From Bacillota bacterium (GTDB lineage: Bacteria; Bacillota; Clostridia; Acetivibrionales; DSM-1351), in the NCBI GenBank assembly GCA_023397905.1, contig JAEWSZ010000106.1:1-64000 (forward strand): 64,000 nucleotides of DNA, read 5' to 3'. Below, one piece after another: positions 33,764 through 42,880 of this stretch. The position numbers and the translations under genes were made by a program. The notes under the pieces were generated by a model. It saw nothing but the letters and a program-made list of their open reading frames with translations, was not told the origin of the DNA and made no database searches. Positions within the stretch are counted from its first letter, which is position 1; the number at the start of each line of letters is the position of its first letter.

Positions 33764-35377
33764 ATGTATAAAGTGATGGTTGTTGACGATGAAATGTTGA
33801 TAAGAAAACGGATTATCTATGGCTTTGACTGGGAGTCATGGGGATATCAGGTGGTGAGCGAAGCGGGCAACGGGCCTGAGGCGCTGGAGATGCTGGGAAG
33901 GGAAGCCGTGGATGTTGCAATTGTCGACATTGCAATGCCTGACATGAACGGGATTGAGCTTGTGCGGGAAATACGGAAGCGGAATTATCCGGTTGAAATC
34001 ATTTTTCTCACCGGACACAGCAGCTTTGAATATGCGAAGGAAGCCATAGCGGAGGGCGTATATTACTATATACTGAAGCCCCTGAGCGAGGAGGAGTTTT
34101 CAGCAACCCTCAGGAAGCTGGCCCATAAAATGGACAGAGAACAAGAAAGAGAAAGGACCATGCTCAATCTGAAAGAAAGCCGGGACGATATCAACCTGTT
34201 TTTAAAATGCAGGTTTTTCAGCGATCTCTTCCATGCCAGGCTCAGCATGGAAGAGGAGGAACTGCAGGAAAGGCTGGAACAGCATGGAATCCGGGTATAT
34301 GACGGATACCGTGTGGCTGTGATAAAAGCAGAGAAGGACCAGGACAGCGAATTTAATATGAAGCAGGAGCTGGAGAGGGTACGGGTACTTTTGGCGGAAA
34401 ATATGCCGGAATTGCAGAATATTGTGGCTCTCTATGATGTGCTGGACGACTATATCATTTTATTTATAAATGTTTCGGAAAATTGTTCCCTGACAGATCC
34501 CCGGGAGTGTGCCGGTCTGCTGAAGCTGGTCTGCGCCGAAGTGGAAGAGCCGGGGCATGTCAGATCCAGGGCCGGGATCAGCAGAGAAGTGAAAAGCACG
34601 AAAATAGTCTCCGACGGCTATGAGGAAGCTCTCACAGCTCTGCGGAACACTATGCTGTTTGAAGAGGAAGTATTGGAATACGGCATGCTGTATCCTTTTC
34701 TGAAAAAGAAATTTCAGATTTCTTCAGCACAGAAGGGCGAGCTGAGACGTGATGTGGAGGGCGGCAGCCTGGAAGAAACCTCAAAAAAGCTGAGGAGTAT
34801 TTTTGATGAGATGGGCGAAGAAAGGATAGGGTATTCCGAGTTTTCTCAAACCGTAAAGCAAATATTTTACCTGTTGTCTGAAATTTCATTGGAATCCAAT
34901 CTCGACATAAAGGGATATATGGACGGGTACAGCAATCCGGAGTCGGCGCTTTTGGGCATAAGGAGCATTGATGCCATGTATGCCTGGCTTTACGGCATTG
35001 CGGAAAAAATCATTACAAGCAGGGAATTTTTCAGGAAACGCGGGCAGAATATCGAGCTTGTGCACAAGGTCAAGCAGTATATTATGGATAACTATCAGAA
35101 TCAGGAGCTGACCCTGACCGATATTTCGGAGCATCTGCACATTACGCCTCCGTATCTCAGCGGCAGCTTTAAAAAAGCCGTGGGGATGTCGGTAACACAG
35201 TATGTTTCCATGATAAGGCTGGAAAAGGCAAAAGAGATACTGTGCTCAAAGGGCATGGATGTAAAATCGACGGCAGAGCTGGTGGGGTACAGCGATGAAT
35301 ATTATTTCAGCAGGTGTTTCAAGAAATATTTCGGGGTTTCCCCTTCTTCTGTTATGCGTATTAACAATTTTGACTAA
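33764..35377 (+). CDS. YesN-type response regulator with AraC DNA-binding domain
   Basis: A 537-residue regulator with acidic D8/D9, phospho-acceptor D55 (VAIVDIAMPDMNG), the lysine in YILKPL, a long central region, and a C-terminal AraC domain (ISEHLHITPPYLSGSFKKAV; ELVGYSDEYYFSRCFKKYFG). The ATG at 33764 follows CGGAGG; the longer open frame from 33530 overlaps the kinase and is not used. It probably activates the importer operon starting at 35529. Confidence 0.93.
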   Translation: MYKVMVVDDEMLIRKRIIYGFDWESWGYQVVSEAGNGPEALEMLGREAVDVAIVDIAMPDMNGIELVREIRKRNYPVEIIFLTGHSSFEYAKEAIAEGVYYYILKPLSEEEFSATLRKLAHKMDREQERERTMLNLKESRDDINLFLKCRFFSDLFHARLSMEEEELQERLEQHGIRVYDGYRVAVIKAEKDQDSEFNMKQELERVRVLLAENMPELQNIVALYDVLDDYIILFINVSENCSLTDPRECAGLLKLVCAEVEEPGHVRSRAGISREVKSTKIVSDGYEEALTALRNTMLFEEEVLEYGMLYPFLKKKFQISSAQKGELRRDVEGGSLEETSKKLRSIFDEMGEERIGYSEFSQTVKQIFYLLSEISLESNLDIKGYMDGYSNPESALLGIRSIDAMYAWLYGIAEKIITSREFFRKRGQNIELVHKVKQYIMDNYQNQELTLTDISEHLHITPPYLSGSFKKAVGMSVTQYVSMIRLEKAKEILCSKGMDVKSTAELVGYSDEYYFSRCFKKYFGVSPSSVMRINNFD

Positions 35378-35528
35378 AAATCACACCGGATTTATTAATA
35401 TTATTATTAATTTTTTACAAAAACACCGTAAAGAATTCCATGGCAGTTTCAATTCCTTTCAACTAAAATAAAGAAAGTTCCCGGTAAACCGAAAAGCAGA
35501 AAAGCATTAAAAAGCGGAGGAATAAAAG

Positions 35529-36944
35529 GTGATAACCGGGGAAAATATTCCGTATATGAAAGGAATGGTAGATGGTATGGTTGGAAAAAAGAACGCGGTT
35601 GGGTTTTTAATGGCTATTGTTATGGTTTTGAGCCTGTTTGCCGGCTGTTCGGGCAACAGCGGCCCGGGAAGCAGCTCGCAGCAATCTGCCGGCGGGGAAA
35701 GCCAGGCAGGGAAGGGCAAGGTCACGGTCCGTATCCTGACCAGATACAGCAATCCGGATAATGTCCGTGAAAAGTATTTTATAGACCGGGTTGCCAAGTT
35801 TAAGTCGGAGAATCCGGACATTGATTTGCAGGATATTTCCGTATCCGATGAAAATTCAAGAGACACAAAGTTCAAAACATCCGTGGCATCGGGAAATCCA
35901 ATTGAAGTCTTTAATTTTTTAGGGTATGCAGCTAATTTTGACTATGTAAAAAATGGAGTTGTCACCAATCTGGAGCCTTTGTTCAAGGAGGACACGGAAT
36001 GGACAAAAAATTACAAGGAATCTTTATTCAGCCCTGTCAACTACAGTTCTTACGGGGTAGAAGGGATATATGGGATCCCGACGACTCCCTACGGGGTTTG
36101 CACTTTCTATAATAAAGCCATTTTTGACAATCTAGGCATTGAGGTCCCGGAAACCTGGGAGCAGATCGAAGCCGCCGCGCCCAAGCTGATTGAAAAGGGT
36201 ATTACTCCCATGGCGTTCGGAGCAAAGGACAATTACCGCGGAGGACACTTCCTGACGGCATTGTCAATGAAAGTATACGGAGCGGACTTAAAAGACAAGC
36301 TGGTCAGCGGTGAGCAGAAGTGGAACGGAAAAGACACGGTGAGTCTGATCTCCTATATGAAAAAACTCTATGACGAAGGCGTCTTCGGCAAAAACAACCT
36401 GGCTTATACGGCGGACGGGGAACTGGCCAAGCTGGAAAGCGGGGAAGCCGCCATCTGTTTCAGCGGCTCATGGAATATAGCGACAATCAACGGATTTTCC
36501 AATGCGAAAGATATTGTGTGCAAAGGCTTTCCATATTTTGAAGCTCATCCTGAAAATAAGGATATGTGGATGGGCGGACCTGACGATTTCCTTTCAATTT
36601 CTTCAAAACCCGGAGATGCGGACTATGATGCCACTGTAAAGGTGCTGAAGTATTTTTCCTCCCAGGATTACTGGCAGGGCCTGTATGAAGTTCAGAAGGG
36701 CTCCGGAACATATCCCGTATCCTTCGGCGAAGTCATACAGGCGGATGAGCTTACCAATGGCTTCAATAAATACTACAACTCCGCCCCGAACATGATCGGA
36801 GAAATCGAACAGTATGACAAAATGGCAGCTCTGATGGATGTGGTGAGGACTAATATGCAGACTATTTTCTCCGGCAGCAAGGCACAGGAGATTGGGGACA
36901 CCATACAGGAAGAAGTGGACAATTACGCGGCAAGCAGCAATTAG
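35529..36944 (+). CDS. Extracellular sugar-type solute-binding lipoprotein (ABC importer)
   Basis: A 471-residue lipoprotein with lipobox LFAGC. From the GTG at 35529 the cysteine is residue 40, giving an unusually long signal peptide; an internal ATG at 35577 would put it at residue 24. The GTG is favoured because GGAGG at 35516-35520 is eight bases upstream. The fold is family-1 binding protein and the substrate is unknown. A stem-loop follows at 36957-36988. Confidence 0.9.
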   Translation: MITGENIPYMKGMVDGMVGKKNAVGFLMAIVMVLSLFAGCSGNSGPGSSSQQSAGGESQAGKGKVTVRILTRYSNPDNVREKYFIDRVAKFKSENPDIDLQDISVSDENSRDTKFKTSVASGNPIEVFNFLGYAANFDYVKNGVVTNLEPLFKEDTEWTKNYKESLFSPVNYSSYGVEGIYGIPTTPYGVCTFYNKAIFDNLGIEVPETWEQIEAAAPKLIEKGITPMAFGAKDNYRGGHFLTALSMKVYGADLKDKLVSGEQKWNGKDTVSLISYMKKLYDEGVFGKNNLAYTADGELAKLESGEAAICFSGSWNIATINGFSNAKDIVCKGFPYFEAHPENKDMWMGGPDDFLSISSKPGDADYDATVKVLKYFSSQDYWQGLYEVQKGSGTYPVSFGEVIQADELTNGFNKYYNSAPNMIGEIEQYDKMAALMDVVRTNMQTIFSGSKAQEIGDTIQEEVDNYAASSN

Positions 36945-36956
36945 CTGTAAAATGAG

Positions 36957-36988
36957 CGGCCTTTGGGAGTCCTGTTTCCTGAAGGCCG
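36957..36988 (+). other. Intercistronic stem-loop after the binding-protein gene
   Basis: CGGCCTT at 36957-36963 pairs with AAGGCCG at 36982-36988 around an 18-base loop, without a T-run. It lies just upstream of the permease ribosome binding site and probably tunes permease expression relative to the binding protein. Confidence 0.5.
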
Positions 36989-37019
36989 TCTGAATATGTG
37001 TCCGGAGGGGGTTGCAGGT

Positions 37020-37910
37020 TTGGTAGGAAATAAAAATTTTCGCAGTAAAATGGAAAGCGTTTTACTCAGCTTACCGGCTTTTTTGATCTATTCATTCGTA
37101 ATAATATATCCCATGATCAGTGTTTTTTATATGTCGGCTTTTAAATGGAACGGGATTCCCAGTTCCAGCATGGAATACACGGGATTGAGAAACTATATGG
37201 CTTTCTTTATGGATAACAGGTTTTATACGTCTCTGAGAAATATCGGCATATTTATTTTATCGGGATTTTTTCTGATACTGCCTGCGGCTTTCTTTCTCGC
37301 AACTGTTATCCAGAGCAAAATGAGGGGCAAGAGGTTTTTCCGTACAAGTTATTTTTTTCCTCAGGTTATCAGCCGCACTGCCATCGCTCTCATGTGGTAC
37401 TTTCTTCTCTATCCCGAGGGAGGGCCTGTGGCATCTCTGCTCCACATGATAGGGCTGAACAATGTTGACGTGAATTTTCTGGGGAGCAAGACCTGGGCGA
37501 TTTATGCCATTACCGTAATCAACGCATGGACCTATGCGGGTTTCAACATGCTGATATTTTCGGCGGGGCTGACTTCAATTCCGGAAGAAATTTATGAGGC
37601 GGGCGTTGTAGACGGAGTTAACCCGTTGCAAAAATTAGTTTACATAACTGTACCAATGATGAAAAGCAGTTTTCAGCTTTTTACTATTAACTGTGTTATC
37701 GGTTCAATCACCACCTTTGAAATGGTTTACGCCACAACAGGCGGCGGTCCCGGCAGCGCCTCCGAGGTATTTGGAACATTGCTGTACAAAAATGCTTTTA
37801 CTTATAACAATTATGGGTATTCCAATGCAATCGGGTCCTTCCTGATCATTGCATCATTTGCCGCTACATTGATACTGAATTTTATTTTCTCCAAAAGAGA
37901 AAGGGATTGA
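37020..37910 (+). CDS. ABC sugar-type permease, MalF/UgpA class
   Basis: A 296-residue membrane protein with six segments and the EAA loop IYEAGVVDGVNPLQKLVYIT followed by VPMMK. The TTG at 37020 is chosen because GGAGGGGG at 37004-37011 lies eight bases before it; readings from 36963 would contain that site and the stem-loop. Its partner permease follows at 37925. Confidence 0.88.
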   Translation: MVGNKNFRSKMESVLLSLPAFLIYSFVIIYPMISVFYMSAFKWNGIPSSSMEYTGLRNYMAFFMDNRFYTSLRNIGIFILSGFFLILPAAFFLATVIQSKMRGKRFFRTSYFFPQVISRTAIALMWYFLLYPEGGPVASLLHMIGLNNVDVNFLGSKTWAIYAITVINAWTYAGFNMLIFSAGLTSIPEEIYEAGVVDGVNPLQKLVYITVPMMKSSFQLFTINCVIGSITTFEMVYATTGGGPGSASEVFGTLLYKNAFTYNNYGYSNAIGSFLIIASFAATLILNFIFSKRERD

Positions 37911-37924
37911 AAAGGGGGGCGTTT

Positions 37925-38755
37925 ATGCATAGGAATCTGAAACCAGACAAAATTATTTATGGTTTTTTTGCAGTATTATTCTCGTTTGTTTTCCTGTATC
38001 CGGTTTACTTTACGGTAATCTCGTCATTAAAGGATAACAATGAGATCTGGAATACAATGTTTGCATTGCCGAAGGCACTCAATCTGGATAATTACAGGTC
38101 TGCGATAAATGATATAGGAATTCTAAGGTCGGTTCTGAACTCTTTTATTTTTTCCTTCGGAGCGACTATTATCGTAGTAATTACAGTTACAATGGGATCC
38201 TACGTAATATCAAGAAAGCTGCTCAAAGCATGCGGCTTCCTGAGACTGTACTATCTGCTGGGGCTTATGATCCCGGCATACGGAATGCTGATCCCAATTG
38301 TAAAGATGTTCACCGCCTTTGGCTTTCAGGATCATTATTTGCCCATGATTATTTTATACGCCGGAATAAACTTTCCCATGAGCTTTTATCTGATCGTGGG
38401 GCATATCAACGGGCTGAGCAGGGAAATCGATGAGGCGGCCTATATTGACGGCTGCAACACCACGGAGATCGTATTCCGCATCATATTTCCCATTGCCAGG
38501 CCGGGCATATTTACGGGAGCAATTATTACATTCCTCGCCGTATATAATGAACTCATATTTGCCAACACGCTGCTGCAGAAGAAGTCAATGCAGACTATAT
38601 CCGTAACGCTGCTGGGATTGAAGGGGGAGAGGTTCACTAGCTGGGGCCCGATGTTTGCCTCAATAGTGCTTTCCATCGTGCCAATTATGATAATATACCT
38701 GATTTTTCAGGAGAGGATAGAGGGCGGAATAGCTGCGGGAGCAGTAAAGGGATAA
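37925..38755 (+). CDS. ABC sugar-type permease, MalG/UgpE class
   Basis: A 276-residue membrane protein with the EAA loop IDEAAYIDGCNTTEIVFRII and the C-terminal GGIAAGAVKG. The ATG at 37925 follows AAAGGGGGGC; an open frame from 37907 would contain that site. No ATPase is encoded in this operon. The operon continues after 14 bases with the VOC gene. Confidence 0.91.
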   Translation: MHRNLKPDKIIYGFFAVLFSFVFLYPVYFTVISSLKDNNEIWNTMFALPKALNLDNYRSAINDIGILRSVLNSFIFSFGATIIVVITVTMGSYVISRKLLKACGFLRLYYLLGLMIPAYGMLIPIVKMFTAFGFQDHYLPMIILYAGINFPMSFYLIVGHINGLSREIDEAAYIDGCNTTEIVFRIIFPIARPGIFTGAIITFLAVYNELIFANTLLQKKSMQTISVTLLGLKGERFTSWGPMFASIVLSIVPIMIIYLIFQERIEGGIAAGAVKG

Positions 38756-38769
38756 GGAGCGCAAGAGAT

Positions 38770-39177
38770 ATGATCACTTGTAAAAAAATGCAGCATATAG
38801 GCATTATCGTACCGGATGCGGAACAGTGCGCAAAATGGTATACGGAGCACTCGGGATTTAAGGAAAAAGCGGAATTCTTTCACGAAGGAAGCCGGGTGAA
38901 ATTTGTCTATTCCGAGGATACCGGCGTTCTCTGCGAGCTGATCCAGCGCCCTCTGGGAAGTGACGACGCCAAAAGGGCTTTTCTCACAGGCGGGTGGATA
39001 GACCATATTGCCTATGAGGTGGAAAACATAGAAAAGGAATTTGAAACCGCTAAAGCCGAGCAGCTGGAAATTATTGAAGGAATCGTAGAAATCCCGGGAT
39101 TCTGGGAAGCGGGCTTTCAGTATTTCCTGGTGCGTTCGCCGGGCGGGGAGAAAGTGGAATATTGCAAAGTGCTTTAA
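38770..39177 (+). CDS. VOC-family (glyoxalase/bleomycin-resistance fold) protein
   Basis: A 135-residue protein with two beta-alpha-beta-beta-beta modules. Possible metal ligands are the histidine in MQHIGIIVPD, the glutamate in LCELIQRP, the histidine in DHIAYEVEN and the glutamate in KVEYCKVL, as in metal-dependent isomerases, lyases and epimerases of the fold. It sits in a sugar-import operon beside a sugar-isomerase-like gene, so an epimerase or isomerase role on the imported compound is reasonable. Confidence 0.8.
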   Translation: MITCKKMQHIGIIVPDAEQCAKWYTEHSGFKEKAEFFHEGSRVKFVYSEDTGVLCELIQRPLGSDDAKRAFLTGGWIDHIAYEVENIEKEFETAKAEQLEIIEGIVEIPGFWEAGFQYFLVRSPGGEKVEYCKVL

Positions 39178-39206
39178 AGAAATTGCGGGATGGAGGAATT
39201 TCTATT

Positions 39207-40526
39207 ATGAAAGCAAAAATAGTAGCTGTGAGATTTGAAAGTACGGATAGCAAGGAGTTTGACAGGATATACAATGCGTTGCAAAAGCTTTATCAAAATG
39301 AGGTGGAGTTCCTTACCCCTGTGGTGATGGGCGAGCCCTTGCCAGAGGCGGATGCCGTACTTCTGCCTGTCATGGCTGTGGATGTTTATACAAAAATTGA
39401 GCAGGTCAGGAAGGCGGTAGACCTACCCATTATTGTCATTACCACTGTTTTCGGGGTTTCGCTCATGTTTGACTGGGAATCGGTTGCCTACCTGAAGTCA
39501 AAGGGCTTTGAGGTTTACAATCCGCACAGTATAGAGCTGGCAAAGACTATATTCAAAGCCTTCGCCCTGAAGCGGGAAATGAAAAAACAGAAATTCCTGA
39601 TTTTTCAGGACACTCCCGGAGACGGTCTGATACCGGAGCAGTTCAAAATATTTTATTGGTGGAATGAAGAATGTACACGGGACATAAAAGAGAAATTCGG
39701 CATTACCATAGTGAGAAAGCCGTATCTTGACCTCTGCAAGCAGGCAAAGGATATTCCTGATGAGGAGGCGCGGCTTGAGGCGAAGCGCTGGAACTTTGAC
39801 AATCAGGTGCCCGGTGAGCGCCCCTTGCTGGCCTCTGTCAAATTGTTCATGGCGCTGCGGAATGAAGTGGATAAGGAGGGAAATGTGGCCGGGTGCGGCG
39901 TCAACTGTCTGAATGAAGCCTATGACAGCGACACTACACCATGTCTTGCGTGGAACCTTCTTTATCAGGACCGCGGTGTAATGTGGGTTTGCGAGGGGGA
40001 TACATCCTCTCTTATGACCCAGTATCTCATAGGTTCAACGATCGATTCCGCAATATTAACCACAAACATATACCCCTTCCTGTCCGGAATGCCGGCCCTT
40101 TCCCACGAAAAGATACAGGAATTTCCCCGGGTAAGCGATCCGGACGATCACGCCCTTCTGGTCCATTGCGGATATTTTGGCTGCATGCCTCAAAAAGGCG
40201 CAGCAAAATGGGTGCTGAGGCCTCCTGTGCTTTCCTGGCTGGTGGGTGAGAATTCCACCGCCGTGGATGCGGAGGTGGAGAAGGGCAGTCTGACATTGTG
40301 CAAGCTTCATTCCACATTTAAAAGCATACTGGTTGAGAAGGCCGTACTGGAGGAATATGTTCAGTATCCGGGCTCGGACTGCCGAAACGGCGGGCTGATC
40401 AGGCTGGCAGACGGGTACAGGCTGATGGAGAGGATTTATTCCCACCACGTCATTGTTACCACGGGAAAGAGAAGCAATCAAATCAAGGCCGTCGCTCAGG
40501 TATTCCACATCAATGTGGACGAATGA
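39207..40526 (+). CDS. L-fucose/L-arabinose isomerase-family protein
   Basis: A 439-residue cytoplasmic protein resembling the fucose/arabinose isomerase fold, with an N-terminal Rossmann-like half (DAVLLPVMAVDVYTKIEQ) and a C-terminal half with conserved acidic and His residues (NVAGCGVNCLNEAYDSDTTP; CEGDTSSLMTQYL; VHCGYFGC). It is shorter than true FucI (about 590 residues) and belongs to the fucose-isomerase-like group whose reactions are mostly unknown. The ATG at 39207 follows GGAGG. It is the last gene of the second locus. Confidence 0.75.
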   Translation: MKAKIVAVRFESTDSKEFDRIYNALQKLYQNEVEFLTPVVMGEPLPEADAVLLPVMAVDVYTKIEQVRKAVDLPIIVITTVFGVSLMFDWESVAYLKSKGFEVYNPHSIELAKTIFKAFALKREMKKQKFLIFQDTPGDGLIPEQFKIFYWWNEECTRDIKEKFGITIVRKPYLDLCKQAKDIPDEEARLEAKRWNFDNQVPGERPLLASVKLFMALRNEVDKEGNVAGCGVNCLNEAYDSDTTPCLAWNLLYQDRGVMWVCEGDTSSLMTQYLIGSTIDSAILTTNIYPFLSGMPALSHEKIQEFPRVSDPDDHALLVHCGYFGCMPQKGAAKWVLRPPVLSWLVGENSTAVDAEVEKGSLTLCKLHSTFKSILVEKAVLEEYVQYPGSDCRNGGLIRLADGYRLMERIYSHHVIVTTGKRSNQIKAVAQVFHINVDE

Positions 40527-40561
40527 TACTGACAGAAATACAATCCTTTAAAATATAGCTT

Positions 40562-40607
40562 AACGCATTCATTTTTATTATTTTTATTAAAGATGGATGC
40601 GTTTTTT
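40562..40607 (+). terminator. Rho-independent terminator after the second ABC locus
   Basis: AACGCATTCAT at 40562-40572 pairs with ATGGATGCGTT at 40593-40603 (one mismatch) around a 20-base AT-rich loop, followed by a T-run. It immediately precedes the tetR promoter. Confidence 0.85.
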
Positions 40608-40608
40608 C

Positions 40609-40669
40609 TTGACAAAAAGCGGTATAAAAATTATTATATGACTACAATTGTACAAAATAGTCATATAAT
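40609..40669 (+). promoter_or_regulatory. TetR promoter with overlapping perfect inverted-repeat operator
   Basis: TTGACA (40609-40614) and TATTAT (40632-40637) are 17 bases apart. A perfect inverted repeat with 12-base arms, ATTATATGACTA at 40633-40644 and its complement at 40658-40669, overlaps the -10 box and start region, 15 bases before the TetR GTG. This arrangement predicts repression of the operon by its own TetR protein. Confidence 0.8.
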
Positions 40670-40683
40670 TTTGAGGTGAAAGC

Positions 40684-41292
40684 GTGCCGCCCATATTTAC
40701 ATTGGAAAAGAGAGAAAAAATAAAAACGCATTTACTGGAAGCCGGCGTCGGACTCATTAAGGAAAAGGGCATTAAAAAGATGACCGTTGATGAGATCGCG
40801 GAACGGGTGGGAATTGGGAAAGGGACCTTTTATCACTTTTTTCCGTCCAAGGAAAGCTTTGTATTAAGCGTTATATACTTCAGCAAAGAAAATATATACC
40901 GCAGTATAAATGAAATCGTGGCGCAAAATGGCAGTATTGACAGAAAGAATTTTGAAATGCTGCTTCAGAGGTTCACAATGGCAGGAAGCAATAATATTAT
41001 CAGCTTTATGACGCAGGAGGATGAGGACTGGCTGAAGAGAAAGCTGCCAAAGGAAACGGCACTCGATCCGAAAAAGGAAGAACAGATTGCCGGTACGGTT
41101 TTTCAGTATGTGTCCGGAAAACGTGAGAATATAAATTATCATGTGGCGGCCAATATAATCAAACTGATGGCAATCGCCGCAGAGAACCGGGAACTGCTCC
41201 ACCAGGATGCGCTGGAGGAAAATATCATGCTGCTGCAGCGCCAGCTATGTGATTATATCTTTAAAGAAGGGGATGAAAAGGATGAATTATAA
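40684..41292 (+). CDS. TetR-family transcriptional regulator
   Basis: A 202-residue protein starting at GTG behind GAGGTGAAAG. The N-terminal helix-turn-helix is textbook TetR (MTVDEIAERVGIGKGTFYHFF at about residues 31-52). The C-terminal ligand-binding domain is not assigned. It overlaps the membrane-protein gene at 41282 and probably represses both genes through the palindrome at 40633-40669. Confidence 0.93.
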   Translation: MPPIFTLEKREKIKTHLLEAGVGLIKEKGIKKMTVDEIAERVGIGKGTFYHFFPSKESFVLSVIYFSKENIYRSINEIVAQNGSIDRKNFEMLLQRFTMAGSNNIISFMTQEDEDWLKRKLPKETALDPKKEEQIAGTVFQYVSGKRENINYHVAANIIKLMAIAAENRELLHQDALEENIMLLQRQLCDYIFKEGDEKDEL

Positions 41293-41980
41293 CAGAAAAG
41301 TGAATTTTGTATTTGCAGTCTTAGCTTCCGCAGCGGGTTTGCTGTATTCTCTGGCAGATTATCTGCTGGAATATTTGCCTGAGGGCAGCAAAGCTCTGGA
41401 TAAATATGGAGTTGTGGAATCTGCATGGCAGGTGATGCCAAACTGGAGGTTTACGGCTTCGCTGACCATTGCGGCAATTGTTACCCCATTTTTTGTAGCA
41501 GGCTACATATGTGTTTACAAACAGATGCGGACGACGCATCCGGGATATGCGAAAGCGTTTATTGCGGTCACATTGACAGGAGGGCTTGCGGACTTTTTTA
41601 TACATGCGGTTCTCTGCATAATGCCTGTTGTCTATAAGTCGGTATTTGAAATCGGCGGGCAGACAGCGGCTGTCAAGGTGCTGGAGGATATGACCGGCAG
41701 CTTTATCATTCCGTTTTATGCGTATTTTGCTTTTATTTTTGCAGGTTATATTCTCTGGTTTGTATATGCCTTCAGGAAAAACGGCATATATCCGAAATGG
41801 TATGCCTGGGTCTTGCTGGCGGCAGTTCTTATTGAGCTGGTCTCTTCAAATTTTGCCGCATTGCAATTGATCAGTATAGGTACATTGTCGAGATTGGAAA
41901 TGACATTTTTTATTTATGCGGCTGTCACCGAATATAAAAGCATGAGGCAAAGCAGGGAAATACGGCATTATTCAACATAA
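41282..41980 (+). CDS. Hypothetical six-helix membrane protein
   Basis: A 232-residue protein with about six hydrophobic helices, beginning FVFAVLASAAGLLYSLADYLL. Acidic residues in or near helices (LADYLLEYLPEG, GGLADFFIHAVL, VLIELVSSNF) could line a binding site. It resembles uncharacterised clostridial membrane proteins; no function is known to me. The ATG at 41282 (or 41273) overlaps the tetR end by 11 to 20 bases, so the two are coupled and it is likely the regulated target. Confidence 0.75.
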   Translation: MNYNRKVNFVFAVLASAAGLLYSLADYLLEYLPEGSKALDKYGVVESAWQVMPNWRFTASLTIAAIVTPFFVAGYICVYKQMRTTHPGYAKAFIAVTLTGGLADFFIHAVLCIMPVVYKSVFEIGGQTAAVKVLEDMTGSFIIPFYAYFAFIFAGYILWFVYAFRKNGIYPKWYAWVLLAAVLIELVSSNFAALQLISIGTLSRLEMTFFIYAAVTEYKSMRQSREIRHYST

Positions 41981-42132
41981 GCGAAGCTTTCCATTTATCT
42001 ACATGGAAGATGCTGTGGATAGCCGGAATAAACAGATTGATAACAAGCAAAACTTTATTTAAAATGAAATAGAGTTTTACTTGTTTTTGAGGATGAAAGC
42101 AGTACCAGTTGTTTAAAAGGAGCATTGACATA

Positions 42133-42744
42133 ATGAAAATATTGGGAAGAGAGTTTTATAACAGAGATTCATTGATAGTTGCAAAAGAGCTTCTGGGAAA
42201 GGTGCTCGTACATGAAACGGGCGGACGGAGAATTTCTGCAAAAATCGTTGAGGCGGAAGCATATATGGGCATCATAGACAGGGCGGCGCACTCTTACGGC
42301 GGAAAGAGAACGCCGAGGGTTGAGGTAATGTATGGAGGACCGGGATTTGCCTATGTATATTTTATTTACGGCATGTACTATTGCTTCAATATGGTAACCC
42401 GGGAAGAGGGTACTCCTCAGGCCGTTCTGATAAGGGCCGCCGAGCCCATGGAAGGCATTGATACAATGGCTGAAAACAGGTTTAAAAAGCCATATGCCCA
42501 GCTGACCGCGAGCCAGGTAAAGGGACTGACCAACGGTCCGGGAAAACTGTGCGGGGCATTTTCAATTGACAGGAATTTAAACGGAGAGGATCTGTGCGGC
42601 GGCAGGCTATATGTGGAAGAGGGAGAAAATGAAAAATTCGGTATAGCAGCTGCCAAGAGGGTGGGGGTTGATTACGCCGGGGAGGCCAGTGACTACCTCT
42701 GGAGATTTTATATAAAAGATAACAAATACGTATCGGTGAAATAG
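42133..42744 (+). CDS. 3-methyladenine DNA glycosylase, AAG/MPG family
   Basis: A 203-residue base-excision repair enzyme that removes alkylated purines. Conserved features are the opening FYNRDSLIVAKELLGK, the catalytic glutamate region IVEAEAYMG, then DRAAHSYGGKRTPR and GPGFAYVYFIYGMYYC, and GPGKLC. Length fits the family. The ATG at 42133 follows AAAGGAG with somewhat long spacing. The stop at 42744 is followed four bases later by the first copy of a 39-bp repeat. Confidence 0.93.
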   Translation: MKILGREFYNRDSLIVAKELLGKVLVHETGGRRISAKIVEAEAYMGIIDRAAHSYGGKRTPRVEVMYGGPGFAYVYFIYGMYYCFNMVTREEGTPQAVLIRAAEPMEGIDTMAENRFKKPYAQLTASQVKGLTNGPGKLCGAFSIDRNLNGEDLCGGRLYVEEGENEKFGIAAAKRVGVDYAGEASDYLWRFYIKDNKYVSVK

Positions 42745-42747
42745 TCG

Positions 42748-42786
42748 CATATTGGAAATAGTGCTTTTTATAGTTCATGTTTTTTG
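42748..42786 (+). repeat. 39-bp direct repeat, copy 1
   Basis: This segment (beginning CATATTGGAAATAGTGC and ending in a T-run plus G) recurs exactly at 44504-44542. The two copies flank the AlbA_2-type gene. This copy contains only the right arm and T-run of the terminator found whole at 44480-44525. A TATAAT sequence at 42788-42793 lies just after this copy. Confidence 0.9.
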
Positions 42787-42880
42787 CTATAATGAAATAA
42801 AATATTTTAGTTCTGAGATGAAGTATGGTTCCTTATGAATGAAAAAACCACCGTTTAGCAGGGAAAGGAGCGGCTGTCCA

